Assembly (NCBI GenBank): GCA_027186245.1
Contig: CP114482.1
Location: forward strand, 12,543,209-12,607,208
Origin: Coriaria nepalensis
Lineage: Eukaryota > Streptophyta > Magnoliopsida > Cucurbitales > Coriariaceae
Reading direction: 5' to 3'
Length of the DNA stretch: 64,000 nucleotides
The number at the start of each line of letters is the position of its first letter. The stretch's first letter is position 1. Below, piece after piece: positions 1-11,605 of this stretch. Both the position numbers and the translations under genes were made by a program. The notes beneath the pieces are model-generated. The model was given only the letters and a program-made list of their open reading frames with translations. It made no database searches and had not been told where the DNA came from.

Positions 1-831
1 TTTGCGTCTCTTTTAGTAAGTAAATCATTCTAAATCACTTCGAACGAAATTCGGCCTTTAAACATGACTTTCGTGCGTAACTTGCGGTTGATCTATTGAA
101 GGCAACAATGCATTTGTTTTGCCTTAAAGTCATGTCACTGAGTCTCTTCTAGTCATTAAATCATTCTAAATTAGTTCGACCGAATTCTATTTTCGCCCTT
201 CAAATATTATTTTCTTACATAACTTGTAATTAATCTATTGAAGACAACAATGCATTATTTTAGCATTAAAAAGCATATCACTCAGTCTTTTCAATCATTA
301 AATTGTTTGAAGGCACTTCGAACCAATTCTCTTTTTGCATTTAAAACGCGACTTTCGTGCATAACTTGCAATTGGTCTATTGATGGCAACTATGCCTTTT
401 TTAGCGTTCAAGTCATATTTTTGCGGCTCTTTTAGTCAGTAAATCATTCTAAATCACTTCGAACGAAATTCGGCCTTTAAACATGACTTTCGTGCGTAAC
501 TTGCGGTTGATCTATTGAAGGCAACAATGCATTTGTTTAGCCTTAAAGTCATGTCATTGAGTCTCTTTTAGTCATTAAATCATTCTAAATTAATTCGACC
601 GAATTCTATATTCGCCCTTCAAACATTATTTTCTTATATAACTTGCAATTAATCTATTGAAGACAACAATGCATTATTTTAGCATTAAAAAGCATATCAC
701 TCAGTCTTTTCAATCATTAAATTGTTTGAAGGCACTTCGAACCAATTCTCTTTTTGCATTTAAAAAGCGACTTTCGTGCATAATTTGCAATTGATCTATT
801 GATGGCAACTATTCATTTTTTAGTGTTCAAG
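1..831 (+). repeat. Two trimers at the left edge
   Basis: Anchors lie at 4 and 423. These two units share the rare A-monomer variant gcggttgatc (near 84 and 505), which I did not see elsewhere, so one is probably a recent duplicate of the other. The second unit has gcggct in place of gcgtct. The B of the first is the tcgaccgaattc type with caaatatt; the B of the second has caaacatt. The array continues past position 1. Confidence 0.85.
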
Positions 832-1535
832 TCATATTTTTGCGTCTTTTTTAGTCAGTAAATCATTGTAAATCACTTCGTATGAAATTCGGCATTTAAA
901 CATGACTTTCATGCATAACTTGCAGTTGATCTAGTATAGGCAACAATGCATTTGTTTAGCCTTAAAGTCATGTCACTGAGTCTCTTCTAGTCATTAAATC
1001 ATTGTAAATTAGTTCGAACGAATTCTATTTTCGCGCTTCAAACATTATTTTCTTACATAACTTGCAATTGATCTATTGAAGGCAACAATGCATTTGTTTA
1101 GCCTTAAAGTCATGTAATTGAGTCTCTTTTAGTCATTAAATCATTCTAAATTAATTCGACCGAATTCTATTTTCGCCCGTCAAACATTATTTTCTTACGT
1201 AACTTGCAGTTGATCTATTGAAGGCAACAATGCATTTGTTTAGCCTTAAAGTCATGTCACTGAGTCTCTTCTAGTCATTAAATCATTCTAAATTAGTTCG
1301 ACCGAATTCTATTTTCACCCTTCAAATATTATTTTCTTACATAACTTGTAATTAATCTATTGAAGACAACAATGCATTATTTTAGCATTAAAAAGCATAT
1401 CACTTAGTCTTTTCAATCATTAAATTGTTTGAAGGTACTTCGAACCAATTCTCTTTTTGCATTTAGAACGCCATCTTCTTGCATAATTTGCAATTGATCT
1501 ATTGATGGCAACTATGCATTTTTTTAGCCTTAAAG
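832..1535 (+). repeat. Irregular five-monomer block A-B/A-B/A-B-C
   Basis: The distance between anchors 842 and 1546 is 704 bp instead of 419. Monomers are A 832-967, hybrid 968-1109, hybrid 1110-1251, B 1252-1394 and C 1395-1535. Each hybrid is 142 bp, with a B-type front (tcatgt, gagtctctt, gaattctattttcgc) and an A-type tail (gaaggcaacaatgcatttg, gccttaaag). The switch lies near 1058-1085 in the first and 1193-1210 in the second, close to the start of the 36-bp box. Two B/A joints in a row suggest an unequal exchange followed by duplication of the hybrid monomer. Confidence 0.9.
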
Positions 1536-1965
1536 TCATATTTTTGCGTCTTTTTTAGTCAGTAAATCATTCTAAATCACTTCGTATGAAATTCGGCATT
1601 TAAACATGACTTTCGTGCATAACTTGCAGTTGATCTATTGAAGGCAACAATGCATTTGTTTAGCCTTAAAGTCATGTCACTGAGTCTCTTCTAGTCATTA
1701 AATCATTCTAAATTAGTTCGACCGAATTCTATTTTCGCCCTTCAAATATTATTTTCTTACATAACTTGTAATTAATCTATTGAAGACAACAATGCATTAT
1801 TTTAGCATTAAAAAGCATATCACTGAGTCTTTTCAATCATTAAATTGTTTGAAGGTACTTCGAACCAATTCTCTTTTTGCATTTAGAACGCCATCTTCTT
1901 GCATAATTTGCAATTGATCTATTGATGGCAACTATGCATTTTTTTAGCCTTAAAGTCATATTTTT
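1536..1965 (+). repeat. 420-bp trimer with an A-like C tail (example)
   Basis: In this unit the C monomer ends atttttttagccttaaag instead of the usual tttttagcgttcaag. The A ending therefore replaces about the last 20 bases and adds one base. The same tail with gaacgccat in the middle occurs near 1530, 1950 and 4045. A variant form with gaacgccatgttc and tttttttagctttaaag occurs near 41200, 43300, 46660 and 51270 (gtttttagctttaaag at the last). These account for most of the 420-bp intervals. Confidence 0.8.
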
Positions 1966-4052
1966 GCGTCTTTTTTAGTCATTAAATCATTCTAAATCAC
2001 TTCGTATGAAATTCGGCATTTAAACATGACTTTCGTGCATAACTTGCAGTTGATCTATTATAGGCAACAATGCATTTGTTTAGCCTTAAAGTCATGTCAC
2101 TGAGTCTCTTCTAGTCATTAAATCATTCTAAATTAGTTCGAACGAATTCTATTTTCGCCCTTCAAATATTATATTCTTACATAACTTGTAATTAATCTAT
2201 TGAATACAACAATGCATTATTTTAGCATTAAAAAGCATATCACTCAGTCTTTTCAATCATTAAATTGTTTGAAGGCACTTCGAACCAATTCCCTTTTTGC
2301 ATTTAAAACGCCATCTTTCACGCATAACTTGCAATTGATCTATTGATGGCAACTATGCATTTTTTAGCATTCAAGCCATATTTTTGCGTCTCTTTTAGTC
2401 AGTAAATCATTCTAAATCACTTCGAACGAAATTCGGCCTTTAAACAAGACTTTCGTGCATAACTTGCAGTTGATCTATTATACGGAACAATGCATTTCTT
2501 TAGCCTTAAATACATGTCACTGAGTCTCTTCTAGTAATTAAATCATTCAAAATTAGTTCGAACGAATTCTATTTTCGCCCTTCAAATATTATTTTCTTAC
2601 ATAACTTGTAATTAATCTATTGAAGACAACAATGCATTATTTTAGCATTAAAAAGCATATCACTCAGTCTTTTCAATCATTAAATTGTTTGAAGGCACTT
2701 TGAACCAATTCTCTTTTTGCATTTAAAACGCGACTTTCATGCATAACTTGCGATTGATCTATTGATGGCAACTATGCCTTTTTTAGCGTTCAAGTCATAT
2801 TTTTGCGTCTCTTTTAGTCAGTAAATCATTCTAAATCACTTCGAACGAAATTCGGCCTTTAAACATGACTTTCGTGCGTAACTTGCAGTTGATCTATTGA
2901 AGGCAACAATGCATTTGTTTAGCCTTAAAATCATGTCACTGAGTCTCTTCTAGTCAGTAAATCATTCTCAATTTGTTCGAACGAATTCTATTTTCGCCCT
3001 TCAAATATTATTTTCTTACATAACTTGTAATTAATCTATTGAAGACAACAATGCATTATTTTAGCATTAAAAAGCATATCACTCAGTCTTTTCAATCATT
3101 AAATTGTTTGAAGGCACTTCGAACCAATTCTCTTTTTGCATTTAAAACGCGACTTTCATGCATAACTTGCAATTGATCTATTGATGGCAACTATGCCTTT
3201 TTTAGCGTTCAAGTCATATTTTTGCGTTTCTTTTAGTCAGTAAATCATTCTAAATCACTTCGAACGAAATTCGGATTTTAAACATCACTTTCGTGCGTAA
3301 CTTGCAGTTGATCTATTGAAGGCAAAAATGCATTTGTTTAGCCTTAAAGTCATGTCACTGAGTCTCTTCTAGTCATTAAATCATTCTAAATTAGTTCGAC
3401 CGAATTCTATTTTCGTCCTTCAAATATTATTTTCTTACATAACTTGTAATTAATCTATTGAAGACAACAATGCATTATTTTAGCATTAAAAAGCATATCA
3501 CTCAGTCTTTTCAATCATTAAATTGTTTGAAGGCACTTCGAACCAATTCTCTTTTTGCATTTAAAACGCGACTTTCGTGCATAACTTGCAATTGATCTAT
3601 TGATGGCAACTATGCCTTTTTTAGCGTTCAAGTCATATTTTTGCGTCTTTTTTAGTCAGTAAATCATTCTAAATCACTTCGTATGAAATTCGGCATTTAA
3701 ACATGACTTTCGTGCATAACTTGCAGTTGATCTATTGAAGGCAACAATGCATTTGTTTAGCCTTAAAGTCATGTCACTGAGTCTCTTCTAGTCATTAAAT
3801 CATTCTAAATTAGTTCGACCGAATTCTATTTTCGCCCTTCAAATATTATTTTCTTACATAACTTGTAATTAATCTATTGAAGACAACAATGCATTATTTT
3901 AGCATTAAAAAGCATATCACTTAGTCTTTTCAATCATTAAATTGTTTGAAGGTACTTCGAACCAATTCTCTTTTTGCATTTAGAACGCCATCTTCTTGCA
4001 TAATTTGCAATTGATCTATTGATGGCAACTATGCATTTTTTTAGCCTTAAAG
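1536..4052 (+). repeat. Six trimers, some with A-like C tails
   Basis: Anchors lie at 1546, 1966, 2386, 2805, 3224 and 3643. The 420-bp units at 1546-1965 and 3643-4062 have C monomers with tttagaacgccatctt and the tail atttttttagccttaaag, which matches the end of A rather than of C. The B and C parts at 1252-1545, 1672-1965 and 3773-4062 are near copies of one another. Units at 2386-3642 are of the commoner type with tttaaaacgcgacttt. The C monomer near 2310 carries gaacgccatctttcacgc, a one-base-longer variant. Confidence 0.85.
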
Positions 4053-4755
4053 TCATATTTTTGCGTCTTTTTTAGTCAGTAAATCATTCTAAATCACTTC
4101 GAACGAAATTCGGCCTTTAAACATCACTTTCGTGCGTAACTTGCAGTTGATCTATTGAAGGCAACAATGCATTTGTTTAGCCTTAAAGTCATGTCACTGA
4201 GTCTCTTCTAGTCATTAAATCATTCTAAATTAGTTCGACCCAATTCTATTTTCGCCCTTCAAATATTATTTTCTTACATAACTTGTAATTAATATATCGA
4301 AGACAACAATGCATTATTTTAGCATTAAAAAGCATATCACTCAGTCTTTTCAATCATTAAATTGTTTGAAGGCACTTCGAACCAATTCTCTTTTTGCATT
4401 TAAAACGCCATCTTCATGCATAATTTGCAATTGATATATTGATGGCAACTATGCATTTGTTTAGCTTTAAAATCATGTCATTGAGTCTCTTTTCGTCTTT
4501 AAATCATTCTAAATTAATTCGACCGAATTCTATTTTTGCCATTCAAACATTATTTTCTTACATAACTTGTAATTAATCTATTGAAGACAACAATGCATTA
4601 TTTTAGCATTAAAAAGCATATCACTCAGTCTTTTCAATCATTAAATTGTTTGAAGCCACTTCGAACCGATTCTCTTTTTGCATTTAAAACGCGACTTTCG
4701 TGCATAACTTGCAATTGATCTATTGATGGCAACTATGCATTTTTTAGCGTTCAAG
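4053..4755 (+). repeat. Irregular five-monomer block A-B-C-B-C
   Basis: Anchors 4063 and 4766 are 703 bp apart. Monomers are A 4053-4188, B 4189-4331, C 4332-4472, B 4473-4615 and C 4616-4755, so one A monomer is missing. The first C ends in gcatttgtttagc, which is the A ending, and is followed directly by a B beginning tcatgtcattgag. The joint therefore lies inside the similar ends of C and A (about 4455-4472), as expected for homologous unequal exchange between them. Confidence 0.9.
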
Positions 4756-7700
4756 TCATATTTTTGCATCTCTTTTAGTCAGTAAATCATTCTGAATCAC
4801 TTCGAACGAAATTCAACCTGTAAACATGACTTTCGTGTGTAACTTGCAGTTGATCTATTGAAGGCAACAATGCATTTGTTTAGCCTTAAAGTCATGTCAT
4901 TGAGTCTCTTTTAGTCATTAAATCATTCTAAATTAATTCGACCGAATTCTATTTTCGCCCTTCAAACATTATTTTCTTATATAACTTGCAATTAATCTAT
5001 TGAAGACAACAATGCATTATTTTAGCATTAAAAAGCATATCACTCAGTCTTTTCAATCATTAAATTGTCTGAAGGCACTTCGAACCAATTCTCTTTTTGC
5101 ATTTAAAAGGCGACTTTCGTGCATAACTTGCAATTGATCTATTGATGGCAACTATGCCTTTTTTAGCGTTCAAGTCATATTTTTGTGTCTCTTTTAGTCA
5201 GTAAATCATTCTAAATCACTTCGAACGAAATTCGGCCGTTAAACATGACTTTCGTGCGTAACTTGCAGTTGATCTATTGAAGGCAACAATGCATTTGTTT
5301 AGCCTTAAAGTCATGTCATTGAGTCTCTTTTAGTCATTAAATCATTCTAAATTAATTCGACCGAATTCTATTTTCGCCCTTCAAACATTATTTTCTTACA
5401 TAACTTGTAATTAATCTATTGTAGACAACAATGCATTATTTTAGCATTAAAAAGCATATTACTCAGTCTTTTCAATCATTAAATTGTTTGAAGGCACTTC
5501 GAACCAATTCTCTTTTTGCATTTCAAACGCGACTTTCGTGCATAACTTGCAATTGATCTATTGATGGCAACTATGCCTTTTTTAGCGTTCAAGTCATATT
5601 TTTGCGTCTCTTTTAGTCAGTAAATCATTCTAAATCACTTCGAACGAAATTCGGCCTTTAAACATGACTTTCGTGCGTAACTTGCAGTTGATCTATTGAA
5701 GGCAACAATGCATTTGTTTAGCCTTAAACTCATGTCACTGAGTCTCTTCTAGTCATTAAATCATTCTAAATTAATTCGACCGAATTCTATTTTTGCCATT
5801 CAAACATTATTTTCTTACATAACTTGTAATTAATCTATTGAAGACAACAATGCATTATTTTAGCATTAAAAAGCATATCACTCAGTCTTTTCAATCATTA
5901 AATTGTTTGAAGGCACTTCGAACCAATTCTCTTTTTGCATTTAAAACGCGACTTTCGTGCATAACTTGCAATTGATCTATTGATGGCAACTATGCATTTT
6001 TTAGCGTTCAAGTCATATTTTTGCATCTCTTTTAGTCAGTAAATCATTCTGAATCACTTCGAACGAAATTCAACCTGTAAACATGACTTTCGTGTGTAAC
6101 TTGCAGTTGATCTATTGAAGGCAACAATGCATTTGTTTAGCCTTAAAGTCATGTCATTGAGTCTCTTTTAGTCATTAAATCATTCTAAATTAATTCGACC
6201 GAATTCTATTTTCGCCCTTCAAACATTATTTTCTTATATAACTTGCAATTAATCTATTGAAGACAACAATGCATTATTTTAGCATTAAAAAGCATATCAC
6301 TCAGTCTTTTCAATCATTAAATTGTCTGAAGGCACTTCGAACCAATTCTCTTTTTGCATTTAAAACGCGACTTTCGTGCATAACTTGCAATTGATCTATT
6401 GATGGCAACTATGCCTTTTTTAGCGTTCAAGTCATATTTTTGTGTCTCTTTTAGTCAGTAAATCATTCTAAATCACTTCGAACGAAATTCGGCCGTTAAA
6501 CATGACTTTCGTGCGTAACTTGCAGTTGATCTATTGAAGGCAACAATGCATTTGTTTAGCCTTAAAGTCATGTCATTGAGTCTCTTTTAGTCATTAAATC
6601 ATTCTAAATTAATTCGACCGAATTCTATTTTCGCCCTTCAAACATTATTTTCTTACATAACTTGTAATTAATCTATTGTAGACAACAATGCATTATTTTA
6701 GCATTAAAAAGCATATTACTCAGTCTTTTCAATCATTAAATTGTTTGAAGGCACTTCGAACCAATTCTCTTTTTGCATTTCAAACGCGACTTTCGTGCAT
6801 AACTTGCAATTGATCTATTGATGGCAACTATGCCTTTTTTAGCGTTCAAGTCATATTTTTGCGTCTCTTTTAGTCAGTAAATCATTCTAAATCACTTCGA
6901 ACGAAATTCGGCCTTTAAACATGACTTTCGTGCGTAACTTGCAGTTGATCTATTGAAGGCAACAATGCATTTGTTTAGCCTTAAACTCATGTCACTGAGT
7001 CTCTTCTAGTCATTAAATCATTCTAAATTAATTCGACTGAATTCTATTTTTGCCATTCAAACATTATTTTCTTACATAACTTGTAATTAATCTATTGAAG
7101 ACAACAATGCATTATTTTAGCATTAAAAAGCATATCACTCAGTCTTTTCAATCATTAAATTGTTTGAAGGCACTTCGAACCAATTCTCTTTTTGCATTTA
7201 AAACGCGACTTTCGTGCATAACTTGCAATTGATCTATTGATGGCAACTATGCATTTTTTAGCGTTCAAGTCATATTTTTGCATCTCTTTTAGTCAGTAAA
7301 TCATTCTGAATCACTTCGAACGAAATTCAACCTGTAAACATGACTTTCGTGTGTAACTTGCAGTTGATCTATTGAAGGCAACAATGCATTTGTTTAGCCT
7401 TAAAGTCATGTCATTGAGTCTCTTTTAGTCATTAAATCATTCTAAATTAATTCGACCGAATTCTATTTTCGCCCTTCAAACATTATTTTCTTATATAACT
7501 TGCAATTAATCTATTGAAGACAACAATGCATTATTTTAGCATTAAAAAGCATATCACTCAGTCTTTTCAATCATTAAATTGTCTGAAGGCACTTCGAACC
7601 AATTCTCTTTTTGCATTTAAAACGCGACTTTCGTGCATAACTTGCAATTGATCTATTGATGGCAACTATGCCTTTTTTAGCGTTCAAGTCATATTTTTGT

Positions 7701-9060
7701 GTCTCTTTTAGTCAGTAAATCATTCTAAATCACTTCGAACGAAATTCGGCCGTTAAACATGACTTTCGTGCGTAACTTGCAGTTGATCTATTGAAGGCAA
7801 CAATGCATTTGTTTAGCCTTAAAGTCATGTCATTGAGTCTCTTTTAGTCATTAAATCATTCTAAATTAATTCGACCGAATTCTATTTTCGCCCTTCAAAC
7901 ATTATTTTCTTACATAACTTGTAATTAATCTATTGTAGACAACAATGCATTATTTTAGCATTAAAAAGCATATTACTCAGTCTTTTCAATCATTAAATTG
8001 TTTGAAGGCACTTCGAACCAATTCTCTTTTTGCATTTCAAACGCGACTTTCGTGCATAACTTGCAATTGATCTATTGATGGCAACTATGCCTTTTTTAGC
8101 GTTCAAGTCATATTTTTGCGTCTCTTTTAGTCAGTAAATCATTCTAAATCACTTCGAACGAAATTCGGCCTTTAAACATGACTTTCGTGCGTAACTTGCA
8201 GTTGATCTATTGAAGGCAACAATGCATTTGTTTAGCCTTAAACTCATGTCACTGAGTCTCTTCTAGTCATTAAATCATTCTAAATTAATTCGACCGAATT
8301 CTATTTTTGCCATTCAAACATTATTTTCTTACATAACTTGTAATTAATCTATTGAAGACAACAATGCATTATTTTAGCATAAAAAGCATATCACTCAGTC
8401 TTTTCAATCATTAAATTGTTTGAAGGCACTTCGAACCAATTCTCTTTTTGCATTTAAAACGCGACTTTCGTGCATAACTTGCAATTGATCTATTGATGGC
8501 AACTATGCATTTTTTAGCGTTCAAGTCATATTTTTGCATCTCTTTTAGTCAGTAAATCATTCTGAATCACTTCGAACGAAATTCAACCTGTAAACATGAC
8601 TTTCGTGTGTAACTTGCAGTTGATCTATTGAAGGCAACAATGCATTTGTTTAGCCTTAAAGTCATGTCATTGAGTCTCTTTTAGTCATTAAATCATTCTA
8701 AATTAATTCGACCGAATTCTATTTTCGCCCTTCAAACATTATTTTCTTATATAACTTGCAATTAATCTATTGAAGACAACAATGCATTATTTTAGCATTA
8801 AAAAGCATATCACTCAGTCTTTTCAATCATTAAATTGTCTGAAGGCACTTCGAACCAATTCTCTTTTTGCATTTAAAACGCGACTTTCGTGCATAACTTG
8901 CAATTGATCTATTGATGGCAACTATGCCTTTTTTAGCGTTCAAGTCATATTTTTGTGTCTCTTTTAGTCAGTAAATCATTCTAAATCACTTCGAACGAAA
9001 TTCGGCCGTTAAACATGACTTTCGTGCGTAACTTGCAGTTGATCTATTGAAGGCAACAAT
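4473..9060 (+). repeat. Three-trimer (1257-bp) super-repeat, about 3.65 copies
   Basis: Private variants recur every 1257 bp. The A variant with gaatcac and attcaacctgtaaac starts at 4766, 6023, 7280 and 8536. The variant gtgtct with cggccgttaaac is at 5185, 6442, 7699 and 8955. The B variant tttttgccattcaaac is near 4530, 5790, 7047 and 8304. The paired variants attgtagac and catattactcag occur near 5418, 6676 and 7933. Copies differ by very few bases; one lost a base near 8380 (8118-8535 is 418 bp). The left edge lies within about 40 bp of the C/B joint of the preceding five-monomer block. The right edge is near 9060, where caatgaatttg and a different B begin. Confidence 0.92.
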
Positions 9061-9170
9061 GAATTTGTTTAGCCTTAAACTCATGTCACTGAGTCTCTTC
9101 TAGTCATTAAATCATTCTAAATTAGTTCGAACGAATTCTGTTTTCGCCCTTCAAATATTATTTTCTTACA

Positions 9171-11605
9171 TAACTTGTAATTAATCTATTGAAGACAACA
9201 ATGCATTATTTTAGCATTAAAAAGCATATCACTCAGTCGTTTCAATCATTAAATTGTTTGAAGGCACTTTGAACCAATTCTCTTTTTGCATTTCAAACGT
9301 GACTTTCGTGCATAACTTCCAATTGATCTATTGATGGCAACTATGCCTTTTTTAGCGTTCAAGTCATATTTTTGCGTCTCTTTTAGTCAGTAAATCATTC
9401 TAAATCACTTCGAACGAAATTCGGCCTTTAAACATGACTTTTGGGCGTAACTTGCAGTTGATCTATTGAAGGCAACAATGCATTTGTTTAGCCTTAAATT
9501 CATGTCACTGAGTCTCTTCTAGTCATTAAATCATTCTAAATTAGTTCGAACGAATTCTATTTTCGCCCTTCAAATATTATTTTCTTACATAACTTGTAAT
9601 TAATCTATTGAAGACAACAATGCATTATTTTAGCATTAAAAAGCATATCACTCAGTCTTTTGAATCATTAAATTGTTTGAAGGCACTTCGAACCAATTCT
9701 CTTTTTGCATTTCAAACGCGACATACGTGCATAACTTGCAATTGATCTATTGATGGCAACTATGCCTTTTTTAGCGTTCAAGTCATATTTTTGCGTCTCT
9801 TTTAGTCAGTAAATCATTCTAAATCACTTCGAACGAAATTCGGCCTTTAAACATGACTTTTGGGCGTAACTTGCAGTTGATCTATTGAAGGCAACAATGC
9901 ATTTGTTTAGCCTTAAATTCATGTCACTGAGTCTCTTCTAGTCATTAAATCATTCTAAATTAGTTCGAACGAATTCTATTTTCGCCCTTCAAATAGTATT
10001 TTCTTACATAACTTGTAATTAATCTATTGAAGACAACAATGCATTATTTTAGCATTAAAAAGCATATCACTCAGTCTTTTCAATCATTAAATTGTTTGAA
10101 GGCACTTCGAACCAATTCTCTTTTTGCATTTCAAACGCGACTTTCGTGCATAACTTGCAATTGATCTATTGATGGCAACTATGCCTTCTTTAGCGTTCAA
10201 GTCATATTTTTGCGTCTCTTTTAGTCAGTAAATCATTCTAAATCACTTCGAACGAAATTCGGCCTTTAACCATGACTTTCGTGCGTAACTTGCAGTTATC
10301 TATTGAAGGTAACAATGCATTTGTTTAGCCTTAAAGTCATGTCATTGAGTCTCTTTTAGTCATTAAATCATTCTAAATTAATTCGACCGAATTCTATTTT
10401 CGCCCTTCAAACATTATTTTCTTATATAACTTGTAATTAATCTATTGAAGACAACAATGCATTATTTTAGCATTAAAAAGCATATCACTCAGTCGTTTCA
10501 ATCATTAAATTGTTTGAAGGCACTTTGAACCAATTCTCTTTTTGCATTTCAAACGTGACTTTCGTGCATAACTTCCAATTGATCTATTGATGGCAACTAT
10601 GCCTTTTTTAGCGTTCAAGTCATATTTTTGCGTCTCTTTTAGTCAGTAAATCATTCTAAATCACTTCGAACGAAATTCGGCCTTTAAACATGACTTTTGG
10701 GCGTAACTTGCAGTTGATCTATTGAAGGCAACAATGCATTTGTTTAGCCTTAAATTCATGTCACTGAGTCTCTTCTAGTCATTAAATCATTCTAAATTAG
10801 TTCGAACGAATTCTATTTTCGCCCTTCAAATATTATTTTCTTACATAACTTGTAATTAATCTATTGAAGACAACAATGCATTATTTTAGCATTAAAAAGC
10901 ATATCACTCAGTCTTTTGAATCATTAAATTGTTTGAAGGCACTTCGAACCAATTCTCTTTTTGCATTTCAAACGCGACATACGTGCATAACTTGCAATTG
11001 ATCTATTGATGGCAACTATGCCTTTTTTAGCGTTCAAGTCATATTTTTGCGTCTCTTTTAGTCAGTAAATCATTCTAAATCACTTCGAACGAAATTCGGC
11101 CTTTAAACATGACTTTTGGGCGTAACTTGCAGTTGATCTATTGAAGGCAACAATGCATTTGTTTAGCCTTAAATTCATGTCACTGAGTCTCTTCTAGTCA
11201 TTAAATCATTCTAAATTAGTTCGAACGAATTCTATTTTCGCCCTTCAAATAGTATTTTCTTACATAACTTGTAATTAATCTATTGAAGACAACAATGCAT
11301 TATTTTAGCATTAAAAAGCATATCACTCAGTCTTTTCAATCATTAAATTGTTTGAAGGCACTTCGAACCAATTCTCTTTTTGCATTTCAAACGCGACTTT
11401 CGTGCATAACTTGCAATTGATCTATTGATGGCAACTATGCCTTCTTTAGCGTTCAAGTCATATTTTTGCGTCTCTTTTAGTCAGTAAATCATTCTAAATC
11501 ACTTCGAACGAAATTCGGCCTTTAACCATGACTTTCGTGCGTAACTTGCAGTTATCTATTGAAGGTAACAATGCATTTGTTTAGCCTTAAAGTCATGTCA
11601 TTGAG
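9171..11605 (+). repeat. Three-trimer (1256-bp) tandem duplication
   Basis: Two copies shifted by 1256 bp share private variants: cactcagtcgtttcaatc (9231 and 10487), gcgacatacgtgc (9718 and 10974), the double occurrence of acttttgggcgtaac in successive units (9374/9793 and 10630/11049), and the one-base deletion cagttatctattgaagg (about 10290 and 11546). The copies part near 10345 and 11601, where the second continues with tttagtctttaaatc. The shared deletion shows the duplication came after it. Confidence 0.9.

Noticed and set aside
238..435. Open reading frame of 65 codons starting at a TTG, also at 26366-26563 and 63246-63443 and a shorter one at 40148-40330
   Set aside because: All four lie in the same B-tail plus C part of the repeat and differ only by satellite variants. 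In most copies the frame is closed by a stop. The 419-bp period is not a multiple of three, so no frame runs on through the array. There is no ATG at the given start and no sign of coding constraint. They are chance frames in satellite DNA.
832..4755. Transposon insertion as the cause of the two long intervals (704 and 703 bp)
   Set aside because: The extra length is fully accounted for by two extra monomers in each case, with hybrid joints and no foreign sequence or target-site duplication.
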